Assembly (NCBI GenBank): GCA_000181795.3
Contig: CM012954.1
Span: 656,962-720,961 of the forward strand
Origin: Trichinella spiralis
Lineage: Eukaryota; Nematoda; Enoplea; Trichinellida; Trichinellidae
DNA length: 64,000 bases
Direction: 5' to 3'
The notes below the pieces were generated by a model. The model searched no databases. It was given only the letters and a program-made list of their open reading frames with translations, and was not told the DNA's origin. Shown in pieces: positions 50,081 through 62,342 of this stretch (position 1 is its first letter; each line of letters begins with the position of its first letter). A program made the position numbers and the translations under genes.

Positions 50081-52369
50081 ATGGCAAAGCGCATATTGTT
50101 GAAAAACGGATCTGTTTGGAAAGCAGCTGCTGAAATAGTGGTATAGACTTTTTGAAATTATCATTATTTTATCCCTGAAGAAAATGAGGAACGTTTTTTT
50201 TGTGTTTAATGTTTAATGTCACTTTTTTCTTCTAACAAAGTGTTGTTGTAAAATTTTATTTTAAAGTTATTATTTGAAAACATTATTGGAAATTGTTAAT
50301 TGCGTAATTGTCTTTTTCCACTTGAAGGGTAGTCGTCTTTGCTGGACCCAAACAAGAAGGCAAGCTTCGCTTTCCTACAAAGAATGCTTGCTGAACGTCC
50401 CAGAGACGAAAGTATCGACATTGTCAAACGGCTTCAGAGTGGCTTCTGAAAATTCCGGCTTGCCAACTTGTACAGTAAGTACCGGGCTTTGATTTGTGTT
50501 TTGTATTCGCATAATTGTAATTTTTCCATACAGATTGGTGTGTGGATCGACGCTGGTAGCAGGTATGAAACGGAGCGCAATAATGGTGTAGCACATTTTC
50601 TTGAACACATGGCTTTCAAGGTTTGTAGAAAGCTGACCAAAGTTATTAGTCATACAATATTTTGCATGAAATTTAGGGAACATCGAAGCGAAGCCAAACC
50701 GATTTGGAATTGGAGGTAGAAAACATCGGTGCGCATTTGAATGCTTATACTTCACGAGAACAGACAGTTTACTATGCGAAGTGTTTTTCACAAGATGCGG
50801 AACAAGGTGATTTCGAATGCATTTTTGTATTTGTTTTTCTTTACTTGTGTTATAGCTGTGGATATTTTGGCCGATATTTTGTTGAACAGCAATTATGGCG
50901 AGCGAGAAATTGAACGAGAACGAGGAGTTATTTTGAGAGAAATGCAGGTGAGTATTCTTTTAGTTTTAATTTAAATGTTTATTCAACTTTTGCGCAGGAA
51001 GTTGAACAAAACATGCAAGAGGTGGTATTTGACTATTTGCATAGTACAGCTTTTCAAGGAACTCCGCTGGCTAGAACTATTCTCGGCCCAACTGAAAATA
51101 TCAAGTAAGAAATGTTTTTATTTGAATATTAGTATTTTTTATTGAATACTTTTAGATCTTTGAAACGACAAGATTTGATCAACTATGTTCAAGAGCATTA
51201 CAAGGCACCTCGAATGGTATTAGCTGCTGCTGGAGGAATCAACCATCAAGAACTGCACAAGTTAGCGGAGAAATATTTCAGTAAAATACCAGCTACAATT
51301 TCGGGAAATTATCCACCGGTTGGAAATTGCCGATTTACTGGAAGTGAAGTAATATGAATTTTTTTAAATTATTTATTATTTTATTATTTTGTATTGAAGA
51401 TGTTTTTTCGCGAAGATTCGATGCCATTTTGCTATGCTGCACTGGCAGTAGAAGGTGTTGGCTGGGATCACCCAGATAACATTCCTTTGATGGTTGCTAA
51501 TACTGTATGTTCTTTAAGATGCTGAAGTCTTTATCTTTAAGTTGTTGATTTTTTTATTTGCATATTTTGAAATTGTTTTGATGATGTTTATTTTTTTAAT
51601 GTTTACGAGTGTCTTTTTAGTTGATTGGGCAGTGGGATAGAACGCATGGCGCTGGAGTCAATTCTCCGAGTCGTTTGGCAAGTTTGGTTGGATGGGGAGA
51701 AGGTTGTCAGAGTTTTCAAGCTTTTAATACTTGCTACAAAGACACCGGCTTATGGGGAATATACATTGTTGCTGAAGCAACTGCAGTTTCAGAAGTGGTT
51801 TACCATGTCCAAGAGGAATGGTAGAATTGATTTTGTCCATTACTGTAATTGAAGTAACTTCAAAGTATAAATTATAACAGGAAATATCTTTGCCGAGAAA
51901 TCGGGGATGAAGAGGTTGAGCGTGGAAAAAATTTGCTAAGAACTAATATGCTTTTAATGCTGGATGGTTCTACTCCAATTTGTGAAGATATTGGCAGGTA
52001 AAGAAGGAAGAAGATTTGACATATTCTGTAATTTCATGTGAAAATTTCAGACAAATGTTATGCTATGGTCGGAGAATACCAGTTCACGAACTGAATGCTC
52101 GAATTGATGTAAGCTTCTATGATTTATATTTGAACTTTAAAATTTCTTTTGACTTTCGACTTCTCTTAAGGCAGTGAATGCTGACGTAGTGAAGAAAGTT
52201 TGCATGCATTATATTTATGATAGAGATCCAGCTGTGGTAGCGATTGGTAATTTATAACTCTTCTGAAAAATGTTATGTATTTCTATTTTTTATTTATTTT
52301 ATAGGAACAACAGAAGCCATGGATCCATATCCATTGATTCGTGGAAGAATGACTTGGTGGAGATTTTGA
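50081..52369 (+). CDS. PMPCB: Mitochondrial processing peptidase beta subunit
   Basis: Catalytic subunit of the matrix M16 metallopeptidase that removes presequences from imported proteins. ATG 50081 gives [20 protein letters not shown], a basic amphipathic presequence. After the first intron: [20 protein letters not shown] and [15 protein letters not shown]. The inverted zinc motif is in [13 protein letters not shown] (HxxEH), with the distal Glu in the [19 protein letters not shown] region. The sequence continues through [20 protein letters not shown] and [20 protein letters not shown]. It then reads [40 protein letters not shown] and [15 protein letters not shown]. It ends MTWWRF at TGA 52367-52369. 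About ten exons with introns of about 50-120 bp. The glycine-rich loop typical of alpha is absent and HFLEH is intact, so this is beta. AATAAA is at 52459. Confidence 0.95.
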
Positions 52370-52899
52370 TTAGTATCGACGTAATGAAACGAACAGTATG
52401 CTAACCATTCTACTAAGAATAGTTATCCAAAGGTGTTTGGACAGAAATTTCAATGATAAATAAAGTTTTTGTGATTTAAAAATTTAGTTTCAAAAATAGT
52501 TATGTTGTTAACAACATACGATTCAAAATCTGCGCAAGCATAGTTGAAAATGGCATATTTTGAAGGAAAATTGCAAAAGCGATATGTTAGCAGGAATGCA
52601 GATAGATATTTCAGGAAAAATTCCTGTGTTTTGATGTCTGCGATTTTTAATTTAGCGTGATTCAAAGTAAACAATTTTTAGATAACAAATGTAAATTTTA
52701 AAGTATAAATAAACCTTGAAAGTCAACATACTGTAATTCAATTCTGGTACTACGCATCGATGAAGAACGTGCATATTTTGTAGTTACTATTATTACTTGC
52801 GGTTATGGCTAATGGAACATTCGATTTTGAAATATTTCTTTTATAATAAACGTTTTACAAATTTATTTATATTGTAACAGTCGAATTACCTTGCAAGAC
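52370..52899. other. Spacer PMPCB / TMEM185
   Basis: PMPCB 3' UTR and TMEM185 promoter; no gene seen. Confidence 0.5.
52459..52464 (+). terminator. AATAAA poly(A) signal of PMPCB
   Basis: Canonical hexamer 90 bp after the stop codon. Confidence 0.6.
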
Positions 52900-54294
52900 A
52901 TGCAGATCAACATTTCCAGGTTATTCCGCGATTTCAATCCAGCGTACGTTCAGTTCGTTGAGCTGTTTTTCTTACTACTTAATTATCTTTTTAATTTTAG
53001 ACAGTTTATAGTGTATTTATCTTTGCTTCTGTTTGCATTGTTGTTCGCTTTCAAATTGGATGGAATTGTCGATTTGCCGTATTGGGTAGTATTCCATCCA
53101 CTATTTATATGGAAGGTGTTTGTATTTGCTGCAGCAATTGCAGGGTGCTTTTTTTATTGCAAGTATCCACCAATTGAGTAAGTGTTGAGTGAATAATTAA
53201 CTAAAAGTGTTCAGTTGAAATTGTTTTTTTCAGAAATGACCATGTGGGAAAAGCAGATTTTCGAAATATGCTATTTTGCACTGCTGAGCACATTCTGTTG
53301 TTCGTTTTCGAGGCAATGTTTTGTTATAAGTTGCAAACTGCTAGCAAGCTGTTGCCTTGGTGTATCGTTTTTGTTCCACTTTTGGCACAGTGCGTTTTGG
53401 CCATGGTTGTATGCATTTGGTGTCTTCGCAAGGGGCGCGGTTTTGCGGTAAGCGTTTTTTCACTTTGATTACTAATAGTTCATTTTACTGTTTCAGTTTG
53501 AAATGATCTTTTCGGCTAATGCGCTTCAATTCATTTTTATTGGTCTAAAGTTGGATGACATTGTCGGCTGGTCTTGGGTGGTAAATTTGCTTCATTTTTT
53601 TATCTATATATGTGATTGTTTTTGAATACATCTGAAATTAAAAAATAATTTAGATTGTTTTCATCCCATTTTGGATTGTTCTTTGCTTGAGCTTAATTGG
53701 TGTCCTTTACGCTATAATATTGGCTATGCTTTTGATCCGATCAATAGATCTCTTGCCAGAATATCGACGGCAGCATGTGTATTCAGCAATTGCGTATGCA
53801 ATATTAGTCGTCCCATTTTTAATTTTCGTGGTAATTATGAAATTTTATTTTTATATTTATTTATTTGTTAATGATATGTTTTTTAAGGTTTTACTAAGTA
53901 ATAAACTTGATGGCGACAGCAGATTGTCGTACGTTTTGATTTGTTCGCCACTCTATGTATCCTTGTTTTGCTTATTATTGATGGCCTGTGGTTCAAGAGG
54001 AGGAAATCAATGTGATTTGTTTTCTACTGTTGAAATGCTGGTTAAATTTCTTGAAATGATGATACGCGTATTTTAGGGTGGTGTGGTATCCGAAGAGATT
54101 TTTGTTCATTTATTTTGGATGTGTGTCCATGCTTAAGTGAATATGGTAATGTATCTTATACATTTCAGCATTGCAGTGCTGAGACATGTGAAAATGAAAG
54201 AGCCGATGATTATGCTTCAAAGCTGTCTAAACCCGGAACTAGTAGGGAGCAAAAGCAGATGGTCATGTTTGTATCAATTGAGAATCCAGATTAG
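52900..54294 (+). CDS. TMEM185: TMEM185-family multi-pass membrane protein
   Basis: The family is predicted to sit in neuronal or endomembranes; its biochemical role is not established. ATG 52900 (MQINISRLFRDFNPA) matches the human start MNLRGLFQDFNPS; an in-frame ATG lies 9 bp upstream at 52891. Exons then read FIVYLSLLLFALLFAFKLDG, WVVFHPLFIWKVFVFAAAIA, HILLFVFEAMFCYKLQTASK and LQFIFIGLKLDDIVGWSWV. They continue LLPEYRRQHVYSAIAYAILV, LSNKLDGDSRLSYVLICSPL and ACGSRGGNQ-WWCGIRRDFC. The last join uses a donor after GGNQ at about 54010. Six to seven hydrophobic helices and the repeated F/L-KLDG signature are clear. The tail after SEYGNVSYTFQ is short and polar, ending at TAG 54292-54294. Confidence 0.92.
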
Positions 54295-56066
54295 CGAAAG
54301 ACTTTTTTGAAGGAAAAGTTTCTTCTGATAGCTGATAGTAATCGACTTTCACTGTGTTTTTCAGTTCATGCTATTTCTAAATGATGCAATCCTGCCTAAA
54401 AGGTTGCCGTAGAACTGAACGCTGCATTAATATGCAGCAAAAGAAGTCACCATCTTTGATTAATTTGCTTTTGAAATTCTGTATGCCTGTCTGCGCACTT
54501 CCACTTCCCTCTTTCTCGTGTGGTGCATTCATTTTTTGTCTTTCTGTCTCCTTTTTGGTGCCATGAGCATTGTAGGACAGTGTGATCATTTTTATTTGTA
54601 CGGGTATTTATGTAACACGTACTTTTTGTCACCATAATTGCGTTATTTGGTATGTCGGAAAACGAACGTTTTTCGAAAATAGTGGAAAAATAAAAATCAG
54701 TTTTATTTGTTCTAAAATTTGAATATATTATTATATATTTGAATGCATAATCAACTGATAACTCGTCAACTTCATTTGATCAAATCATGAATAAATGCGG
54801 CAGTTCTTTTATTGAAACGAAATACAAACCTGATTACACGCTTACGATATTACAGTACCCTGAAGGTGATTTCTGATTTTGCATTATGAAGCATTTTAAC
54901 TGTAATATTTTCTCGAAAGTGATGAACATTATTTGCAGAAAAAGTATTGCTACATTATAAAATACTGAATATTTTCGATAAAACAAATTCTTGAATACTG
55001 ACATTACTAAATGTATTATGTTGAAAATACGCGTGTATTGCATTATTGAATAAATTCTTCTCAGAGTGAGCTTGTAAAACAGCTGTTTCTGTAAGTACGC
55101 TTAATTGTAATTACACTTTCAAATATAGTGCTCTAACAAGCATTTTGAAAATAGTCATGTGTATAAGATTTTCCAATATGTGAAAATTATTTTACGTTTG
55201 AGTTTCAAAGTGTAAACAAGGCGGAAATTCGCCGTCAGTAACAGTCATAGACTGTGGTACAGTTGCAAGATGTTAACCTGTTTACGAAAACAATGCAAAA
55301 GAACGGTTTTTTATATTGGTAAAGTTAAATATAAGATCAAATAATTATGTGAAATGATAAAATAAATTATAACAACGCTAAAAAATAACATTCAAGAGGT
55401 GGAAAATACTGAACATTTATGTACTTTCAGGTACTTTTGACTTGGCTACAGTATTTTTGCAGCCTGCGGTTTATTGTTATCCTAGTTGAGGTGTTTCGCG
55501 CGGTTTTAGTTGGTGGTTCAAATTCTTTTTGCTTTCTGTCTCAGCTTGCGTTCAGAATGTTCAGAATTTTTTGCTTTTATTGTCAGTGATCTACAGGTTG
55601 GTACAGTTTGGTTTTTCCTAGTGGGTAATTTGTTTTTAAAATTTTATTGTCATATTTTCACATTTTATTTGTATTCAGTGTTGTGTTCATTTTATTTACA
55701 TTGGATAAAAGTAACTGCGTGTCTGACACTGAACGTGTCCACCAAAGTGCATGAGTTTGATTATTCTGTTTTTTAAATGCTATTTGTAAACGTTTTGGTT
55801 AGTAATAATCGTTTCATCAGCGAAATGACTTCAGAATTTTCATTTGATAAGTATTGTTTGCAAATTTTCATTTAATGATTTGTACTGAAATGAGTGATAT
55901 TGTAATTGTCTTTCTTTTATGTTTATTTTCAGATAATTTGTATTTGTTTTGCGCTTAAACTTTCTGCCATTTTAGAACACTGTTGAAAGTGCACTGATAA
56001 AGTTCGTTTTTTGTGTGTATCTTCTTTCTATCTCTCTTTCTCTGTCTGTTTTATTATTGCTTAATT
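54295..56066. other. Intergenic, no gene supported
   Basis: AT-rich, with several short frames that do not look coding. Contains the promoter of the AT-hook gene. A long hydrophobic frame at 55510-55776 has Phe/Leu-rich, T-rich-intron-like composition. Confidence 0.45.
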
Positions 56067-57498
56067 ATGGACGAGCCGCCGGTTTTGGAAAAAGTGGAAA
56101 GAAAGCGGCGCGGCCGGCCACGGAAATCTGACTTATCTCTACCGTCCACCAGTCATTCAGAATTCCAAAGTTCTCAAATGTTAGAGCAACCTCGTCTGCC
56201 CAGAAATCGGAAGCCCAATTGTCGTTTGTCCGATCTGATGGTCGAGTACGAAGTGGTGCGGCATCGTGGTCGACGGAGACCTTTTCCAATGGCAATCCAT
56301 CATTCGAACAATCAATTCTTAAAAGATGTTCCATTTGCAACGAAAACAGTACATCTGGATAGTTCACCGTATGATATGATCAGAGCTGCTGAACAGACGT
56401 TGACAATGCCTTCGGTCGGTACAACGGATACCGCGAGTGGAGTTGAATTAACTTCGGACGATGCATCACTGCAGCAACAGCAAGAGCAAGAACATCAACA
56501 GGAACAGCAACAAGATATTGAAATGGTGGAGTCGAGACGGTTTTGCAAAGTTTATAACAGGCGTCCATCGTTGAGGCGTACAGCAGCGATGCGTTACATT
56601 GGCTACAAGCAAAGAAGAAGAAGACGTGGAACCGGCACTCGCCTCAGTCGAGGTCATTGCACCTCTGCTTTAAGGTTAACTCATGATTATGAGGAAGAAC
56701 CTTTTTCCGAAGGAACGGATGTTAGTTGACAATTTTTGAAATTACTGTTAATAAGGTTTGCTAATTTAAATTTCTTTTTCCATTGCAGCAGCCGCCTTTG
56801 ATCAAAAGAGAACCGAGCACACTTGATAATAATAATGGTAGTGAAGCGGCGTTTTCAGCAGGAGTAACGTGAACTGTTAAATGCAACGTTGGTGAAAACT
56901 TTTCACCTTTATCGCATTTTCTATTTAGGAAACAAGTCAGTATCGGTCCATGCCATCACTGCTCATGGAAGCTTCGTCAAGTAGTGTCTACGAGTCGTCG
57001 GAACATCGGTTTGCCAAAGCTTCTCAAGCACACGTGTCTTCATTACGTGCTATTACGGCAAACGCCCCACGATCGTTCAGCTTAATCAACCCGCCTTCTC
57101 TCACTCCTGTCACCCAACCAAGATCTGCAATATTTGCCACAGCCGTTCGATCCGTGAGAAGGTCAAATCCACAGTTCGGGATACGGAGAATAGTGGGCGT
57201 TCAACGTGCATTCGGTTCCACGTCCACGTTGCCCATGCGCAACAGTGCCCCTCGTCTTCCACTGTACAGCCAAGGACTCGGTGCAATGTTGTCGTCGAGT
57301 TTCACGTCGACTGCAACAACTTTTAACTGCAGCAGCACCAGTATCACCACTAGCAGCGGTGACACCCCGACGTTGGTTAGTCGCCCATCAACAATGTCCT
57401 CTTTGCCAATGGGTGCTGTCATTGCTAATCTCACTTTGCCCGAGAATATACTGGATGATACATTTGCTTCGGACCAAAGCAATGACAACAGTATATGA
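56067..57498 (+). CDS. AT-hook, Arg-rich nuclear protein
   Basis: Start at ATG 56067 (MDEPPVLEKVERKRRGRPRK). The RGRPRK core within the first 20 residues is a classic AT-hook that binds the minor groove of AT-rich DNA. Exon 1 runs to about 56719 and contains a Gln/Glu run (QQQQEQEHQQEQQQ, about 56473-56514) and a basic patch (KQRRRRRGTGTR). A small exon (about 56790-56862) holds PPLIKREPS, a good sumoylation consensus. Its donor is best placed at 56863 (GTAACG), so that the last exon, from 56931, reads ETSQYRSMPSLLMEAS in frame. The last exon is Ser/Thr/Pro-rich and ends NDNSI at TGA 57496-57498. About 430 residues, mostly disordered. No known family recognised; probably a chromatin or transcription factor. 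Confidence 0.75.
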
Positions 57499-57757
57499 CA
57501 GTGCGTGTGAAAAAATTGTCATTTCCAAGTTGTCAGTTTTTACTGATACAAACCCTATGAACATATACACTGCCTCGTCGTAAGATGATGATACTTTCAT
57601 CTCTTTTATGAATTGCTGTTATTATTTATTTATTGTATATATTATATTTTCAAAAATCAACTCCATAAATGAATATTAATTTATCTTCATTTTCTTAAAT
57701 TTCAGCCCACACTCAACACAGCATTATTTTGTAACGCATATAAGTAAATGTGACTGA

Positions 57758-58405
57758 CTATCCTCTTTCTCCTCGATAGATGACGTAATTATTTTCTGTC
57801 TCTTTTATTTTCACTTCATACAGACATTCGCAAGTAGCCTGCAGCTTCGACCACACGTAATATGCGATGTTCTCCGCAGTACTAAATGAAATAAAGACAA
57901 GATTCGCATCACTACAACCACTGACGTCTACATATCACTAACCTGGTGTGGGTTTGAAAAAATCCAACATCTTTGTCCAAATTTTTGTGATCCAACTCTT
58001 CGGTCACCTTCTGTGCACAAAGTTTTAAACGTTAACTATTGAACTGTAATAAATGTGAATAACCTGCAGATGTAGTTTCAAGTCGTTCAGATTCATCGCC
58101 ATGCCGGTGACGGGATCGACTGATTTTCGAACTGTCACTTTAACTAAACGTACACAGCAGGCCTTATTTGCATGCCAACCGAAGGGAATCTGTTTTACTT
58201 TTGTAATTATGACCGTGACCATTCACATTGTTGCATTTGCCGAAGATTTCTCGATTCTGCTGATCAGTAAGTTGTGAACTAAAACTGAACCTACTGAAAT
58301 TGAAATTTATTACCAAGCAGTCATCAACCTGTGTAGACGATGACTGGCAGAAAAACTTTCGCATCTGGTCAAATATACGATTGGTTGAACATTCGTCGAA
58401 GACAT
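57758..58405 (-). CDS. PTS: 6-pyruvoyl-tetrahydropterin synthase
   Basis: Second enzyme of tetrahydrobiopterin synthesis: converts 7,8-dihydroneopterin triphosphate to 6-pyruvoyl-tetrahydropterin, Zn-dependent, cytosolic. Start ATG 58405 (MSSTNVQPIVYLTRCESFSA), then SASHRLH with the first zinc His. The frame changes across a short intron (about 58349-58291) to FSFSSQLTDQQNREIFGKCN and NGHGHNYK, giving the other two zinc His residues and the catalytic-region Cys. Next VTVRKSVDPVTGMAMNLNDL, then EELDHKNLDKDVGFF with the catalytic His/Asp neighbourhood, then STAENIAYYVWSKLQ and VKIKETENNYVIYRGE with the substrate-binding Glu. Stop at 57758. Normal length, all ligands conserved. Confidence 0.93.
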
Positions 58406-59380
58406 AGCTTTCAAGAAGAATTACGTCAAACAATTACGTTGCATTCTATTGCACACCCTATTAACAGTATTTGTCGATTTTTTTCGATACCGGGAATACT
58501 GTACAGTGAAATTAGAGCTTCGCTCATACTTTCGTTGGATTATTTTTAAAATGCTTCTAATATTGAATTAATGAAACTGAAAATTAATATTTATTAGGTC
58601 TGATAAAAATTTAAAATAAAAACTATCGGGACAACAGAATTATCACGTGCCCTGAAAGGTCAAAGCTATATTTAACATACAGTATGCGATAATTACGTTC
58701 AAACGGTGCAATTTTTGCCTACAGTAGGGCATTAATTGTGAATGTTAATATTAGAACAGATATTGCCTGATCATTTCTCTATTTATCACGTTCAACTTAA
58801 AGCAGTGTACGAAGTAAATGTTCATTTTTGAATTCAATTTCGAATAGCTACATTAATAGCGAAACAAGCGCAAGTAAGGTATGGTTCTTAACTTATAAAA
58901 TTGTTCTGTTTAATTTTATTTCTATACAGGAGTAAACTCTGCAGGTAGCTGATTTGCTTTATTTTTTTTAAACTACGTCTACTGTTTTATTTTTTCATGG
59001 GCACAGGCGTGCATTTTAACAATTTTAAGTTCAAGCCTAGTATTGGTAAATTTTCATTTTCTTGTTTCCATAGATTTATGGCGTATTATTTTGTATGCAT
59101 TTCAGCATCGCATGTTTAATTAATTATTAAGGTCAGCAAACATTTCCTTATAGAAATTACGTCAATCTTCCCGAAAACGAGCATGAATTGTAGTGTTGAA
59201 GTATAAAATACGAGAACTTCAGATAAATGCCGTTTACCTATTTTATAATTATGTCATCGATTTCATTAAGATCTTTTCAAATAGTTCAATATATAACCAT
59301 TCAGTCAAAAAAAAATATATATATATATATAGGATAAGGCACTACCTGAAGCACCAGTTTGTCGGCAGCATATCTCGAGT
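58406..59380. other. Intergenic, no gene seen
   Basis: AT-rich; includes the PTS promoter and the 3' flank of the TJAP1-like gene. A TA run lies at 59311-59330. Confidence 0.5.
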
Positions 59381-60282
59381 TTATAAGAAACGGTTCAAAT
59401 CTATAAGACAATCTGTATTTTCATCGATCGGATTTGTCTGAGTGTGGACGTCTATTTTTACAATTTCGCAGCCACATTTACTACACAGGACTGCCTGTTC
59501 TACTTTCTCATTTGACTGCTTCAAAATGCTTTTTAACAAGCTGTTAGATTGAGATGAATCGCCACTAAGCAAAATATCAGATTCCAGTGGATGAGGCTTC
59601 TTGTCTTTTACACGGGGCGTCAGAATGACTGCTGTTGGTGGAAACGTGGAACTACTGCAGCCTATGAGTGTCTAGAACAATGCTTATAATAATTTTTTGC
59701 TTTCGTAAAATTTGAAAATTTTTACCTGTTCATCGGTTCGGTTGGTTAATAAGCTTTCACTAATTTCATTTTGAATAGCAGGAGAAGATGCGGACTTAAA
59801 GATGCATGCTTTAAAAAATTTAATTTCACTCAGTTAAATCTCCATTTAATTATATACCGAGTGCAGTCTGCTCGCATACATACATGGCTGGTTTTGAAGT
59901 AAGCGAACTGCGAGAATACAGTCATTTTTGTATCTTATCTGTAGCAGAATGATGTATGAGAAATTTGAATTAAATGAATATAATAAATATACATTATCTC
60001 GTGTTAGATCAGCATTCTTTTGTTGAAGATGGGACATCCTTGTCACAAGCTGATCAATTTCCTGACTGAGTAAAGATTTCTCATGCTCTGTTTTTTCGAT
60101 CACAGCTAACAGCTGATCTTCAAGCTTTTGGTTATTTTCTAAAGTTATTGTATATGAATGAAGTAACCTGAAATAGCATGAAAAATCGTAAACGGTTCAA
60201 AATTTTTCTGCAACAGAAAGGAAAGACATAACCTTTCGTATTTATCTTTCCATAGTGAAATTTCCATATTTGTAGTTGACAT
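59381..60282 (-). CDS. TJAP1/Pilt-like coiled-coil protein
   Basis: ATG 60282 (MSTTNMEISLWKDKYER). WKDKYERLLHSYTI and NNQKLEDQLLAVIEKTE match human TJAP1's KDKFRRLQNSYTASQRTNQELEDKLHTLIKKAE block (quoted from memory in fragments), and RYKNDCILAVRLLQ matches its RYRLDCNLAVQLL block. So this is the conserved TJAP1/BEGAIN coiled-coil core. Exons: about 60282-60232, 60170-60000, 59935-59862, then the C-terminal exons about 59812-59727 and 59670-59381. The tail is Ser/Pro-rich, includes a CSKCGC pair that might bind zinc, and ends DLNRFL at TAA 59381. It is much shorter than the vertebrate proteins. TJAP1 sits at tight junctions/Golgi in vertebrates; a role here is inferred only from the core. Confidence 0.72.
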
Positions 60283-60675
60283 GGATGAATGTGAATGGAC
60301 GGATTGAAACAACAGACATTGAATGTAATCAGACTAGCCTTTCATTACCTTGGAAAAGAGGAGGGTGTTTCAGTTGATTACATAAACCGTTATACTCAAT
60401 ATGCCATATATTAAGAAGAGAATATCATAATGAAACATTTTTTGATAATCAAATTTATATTCTTACTTCTGCGATAAATTTTATTATTCAAAATAAACAA
60501 ATCTGAAAAACATTCCCAACGATTTGAAAAACGTTAGAAATGCACATTAATGCGAGATAAGTTATTTATTTTTAACATTACGTCATATATAATGGCGTTT
60601 AAATAACAATCAAGTACAAATGTATATACATACTGTAAAATTAATGCACGTTCTGTGTTGATACGCAGATTGGCC
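60283..60675. promoter_or_regulatory. Bidirectional promoter region, TJAP1-like (-) / COPE (+)
   Basis: Only 393 bp separate the two divergent start codons, so both promoters must overlap or share elements. No defined element recognised. Confidence 0.5.
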
Positions 60676-62234
60676 ATGACTTCCGAATTGAATTGTGATG
60701 CTGTTTTTGAAATGAAAAACTTGTATTACACGGGAAATTACTATGACTGCTCATTGAAAGCGACAAAATTAAAGGAGAAAACGACGTCTATCGATGTGAA
60801 ATTGCAGTGCGATTATTTTATCCATCGTAGCAATATAGCACAAGGAATGTCTTCTATTACACTCGCAGATATTTCATCCAGTGAAACATCTCCGGAATTG
60901 TTTGCAGTTCGCATGGTAGCAGAATATTTAGAAAAGACAGAAAAGAGGCAATGCACTTATTTATACATTATATTACTTTCACATTACATTGTAATTCATG
61001 TCTATTATAGAGCAGATATTGTCCAGAATTTTACAAAAATAGCGAATCGTTTTCACTGGAATTCAGCTGTCATTTTTGCTATTGCAAAAATTTTGCATCA
61101 CGAACAAGTAAATTTTTTATTTTCATAAAGTTATTTTATACGATTTGTTGTTTTTCTATGTTTTTTTGTTATAATACTGGATTTTCATTTTTGCTTTGTC
61201 TTGAACGTTTGAGTTTTTATTTCATTGAATTTTCATGAGTGTTTCCGTTTATATGTTCATTGTTTTTGTAGATTAAGGCTGTATGAAGTTTATTTAATTT
61301 TTTATTAAAAAGATAAAGTTTGCAGCATCAGGTTTTATTGGTATATTTTTAAATTTAATAATAGAAGATAGTGATTTATTTTGAGAAAATATTCCAGATG
61401 AAGTTAATTATCACTTGCGCAAAGCAGCTGGCAGTATAGCATATGTAAACATGGGGAGGAATTTTAAATACTTAAATACTTTTTTGGCTCCTTCTGACAG
61501 TAATAATTACTATTCATAATGAATATAAAATTTATTTAGAAATATGAAGATAGTCTGCGTTATCTTCATGTTTGTGGGAAATCATTAGACTGCTTGTACT
61601 TGACTACACTTTCACTTTTGGCAATTGGTCAAGTAGTTGAAGCAAAGTAAGAAAACCATTTTCGCAGTTGAATATTTTCATTTTACTTTTTATTTTAGGG
61701 AAACGGTCGCGAAAATGCAGAGACTAGATGATGATAATGTCATTGCTCACATGGCTTCAGCTGCAGTGAAAATGTTTTTGGTGTGTCCACGATTGTTTTA
61801 TTTATTTAACTGTATATGTTTTTTTTCAGGGAAATGAAAATATCCAAGACGCATTTTACATTTTTAAAGAGTTACAAGAAAAATATGGTTCTTCTGCGCT
61901 GTTGCAAAATGCAGTTTTGTGTTGTTTTGTATTACAAGGGAAATATGGGGAAGCGGAGGAAATAGCCAATGACAATATGAAAAACTTTTCTCAGAACCCC
62001 GAAGTATTCATCAACGCAATTGTTGTATCTCTTATTCAAGGAAAATCTTATGAGGTATAAATAAGTAACATTGCTCGGTGTTGCATCGTTAGATTGCTGA
62101 ATTGTTTAAAATTTAAGACTGTCAAACGCTACGTGCATTTGATGAAAGAAAAATTCGCATGCCATCTGTGGACAACAGATTTAAAGGAAAAAGAAAACGA
62201 ATTTGATAGACTTTGTGAAACGTTCACTACATAG
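60676..62234 (+). CDS. COPE: Coatomer subunit epsilon (epsilon-COP)
   Basis: TPR-like subunit of the COPI coat, which drives Golgi-to-ER retrograde traffic, binding alpha-COP. Start ATG 60676 (MTSELNCDAVFEMKNLYYTG). Exons: 60676-60947, 61011-61107, 61540-61646, 61699-61780, 61828-62054, 62118-62234. Conserved blocks: SPELFAVRMVAEYLEK, YEDSLRYLHVCGKSLDCLYL, KETVAKMQRLDDDNVIAHMA, NENIQDAFYIFKELQEKYG, VLQGKYGEAEEIANDNM and the end LKEKENEFDRLCE. About 300 residues, normal for the family. The first intron needs a GC donor (60948-60949); comparison with known epsilon-COPs argues it is removed (see findings). It converges on the RPP38-like gene, with only 124 bp between stops. Confidence 0.93.
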
Positions 62235-62342
62235 TGAGAAGAAAATAAAAACTATTATTTTCGAATGTACAAATTGCAATTGCAAACAAAGTTTCAGAAG
62301 GAAAAAATGAGGTTTGTGTCTAGCATTTGCAAAAACGAATGA

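Noticed and set aside
58261-58330. Apparent loss of the first zinc His in pyruvoyl-tetrahydropterin synthase (FSFSSQL instead of FSASH).
   Set aside because: The upstream exon in another frame reads SASHRLH, so the His is present and the Gln stretch is the next exon.
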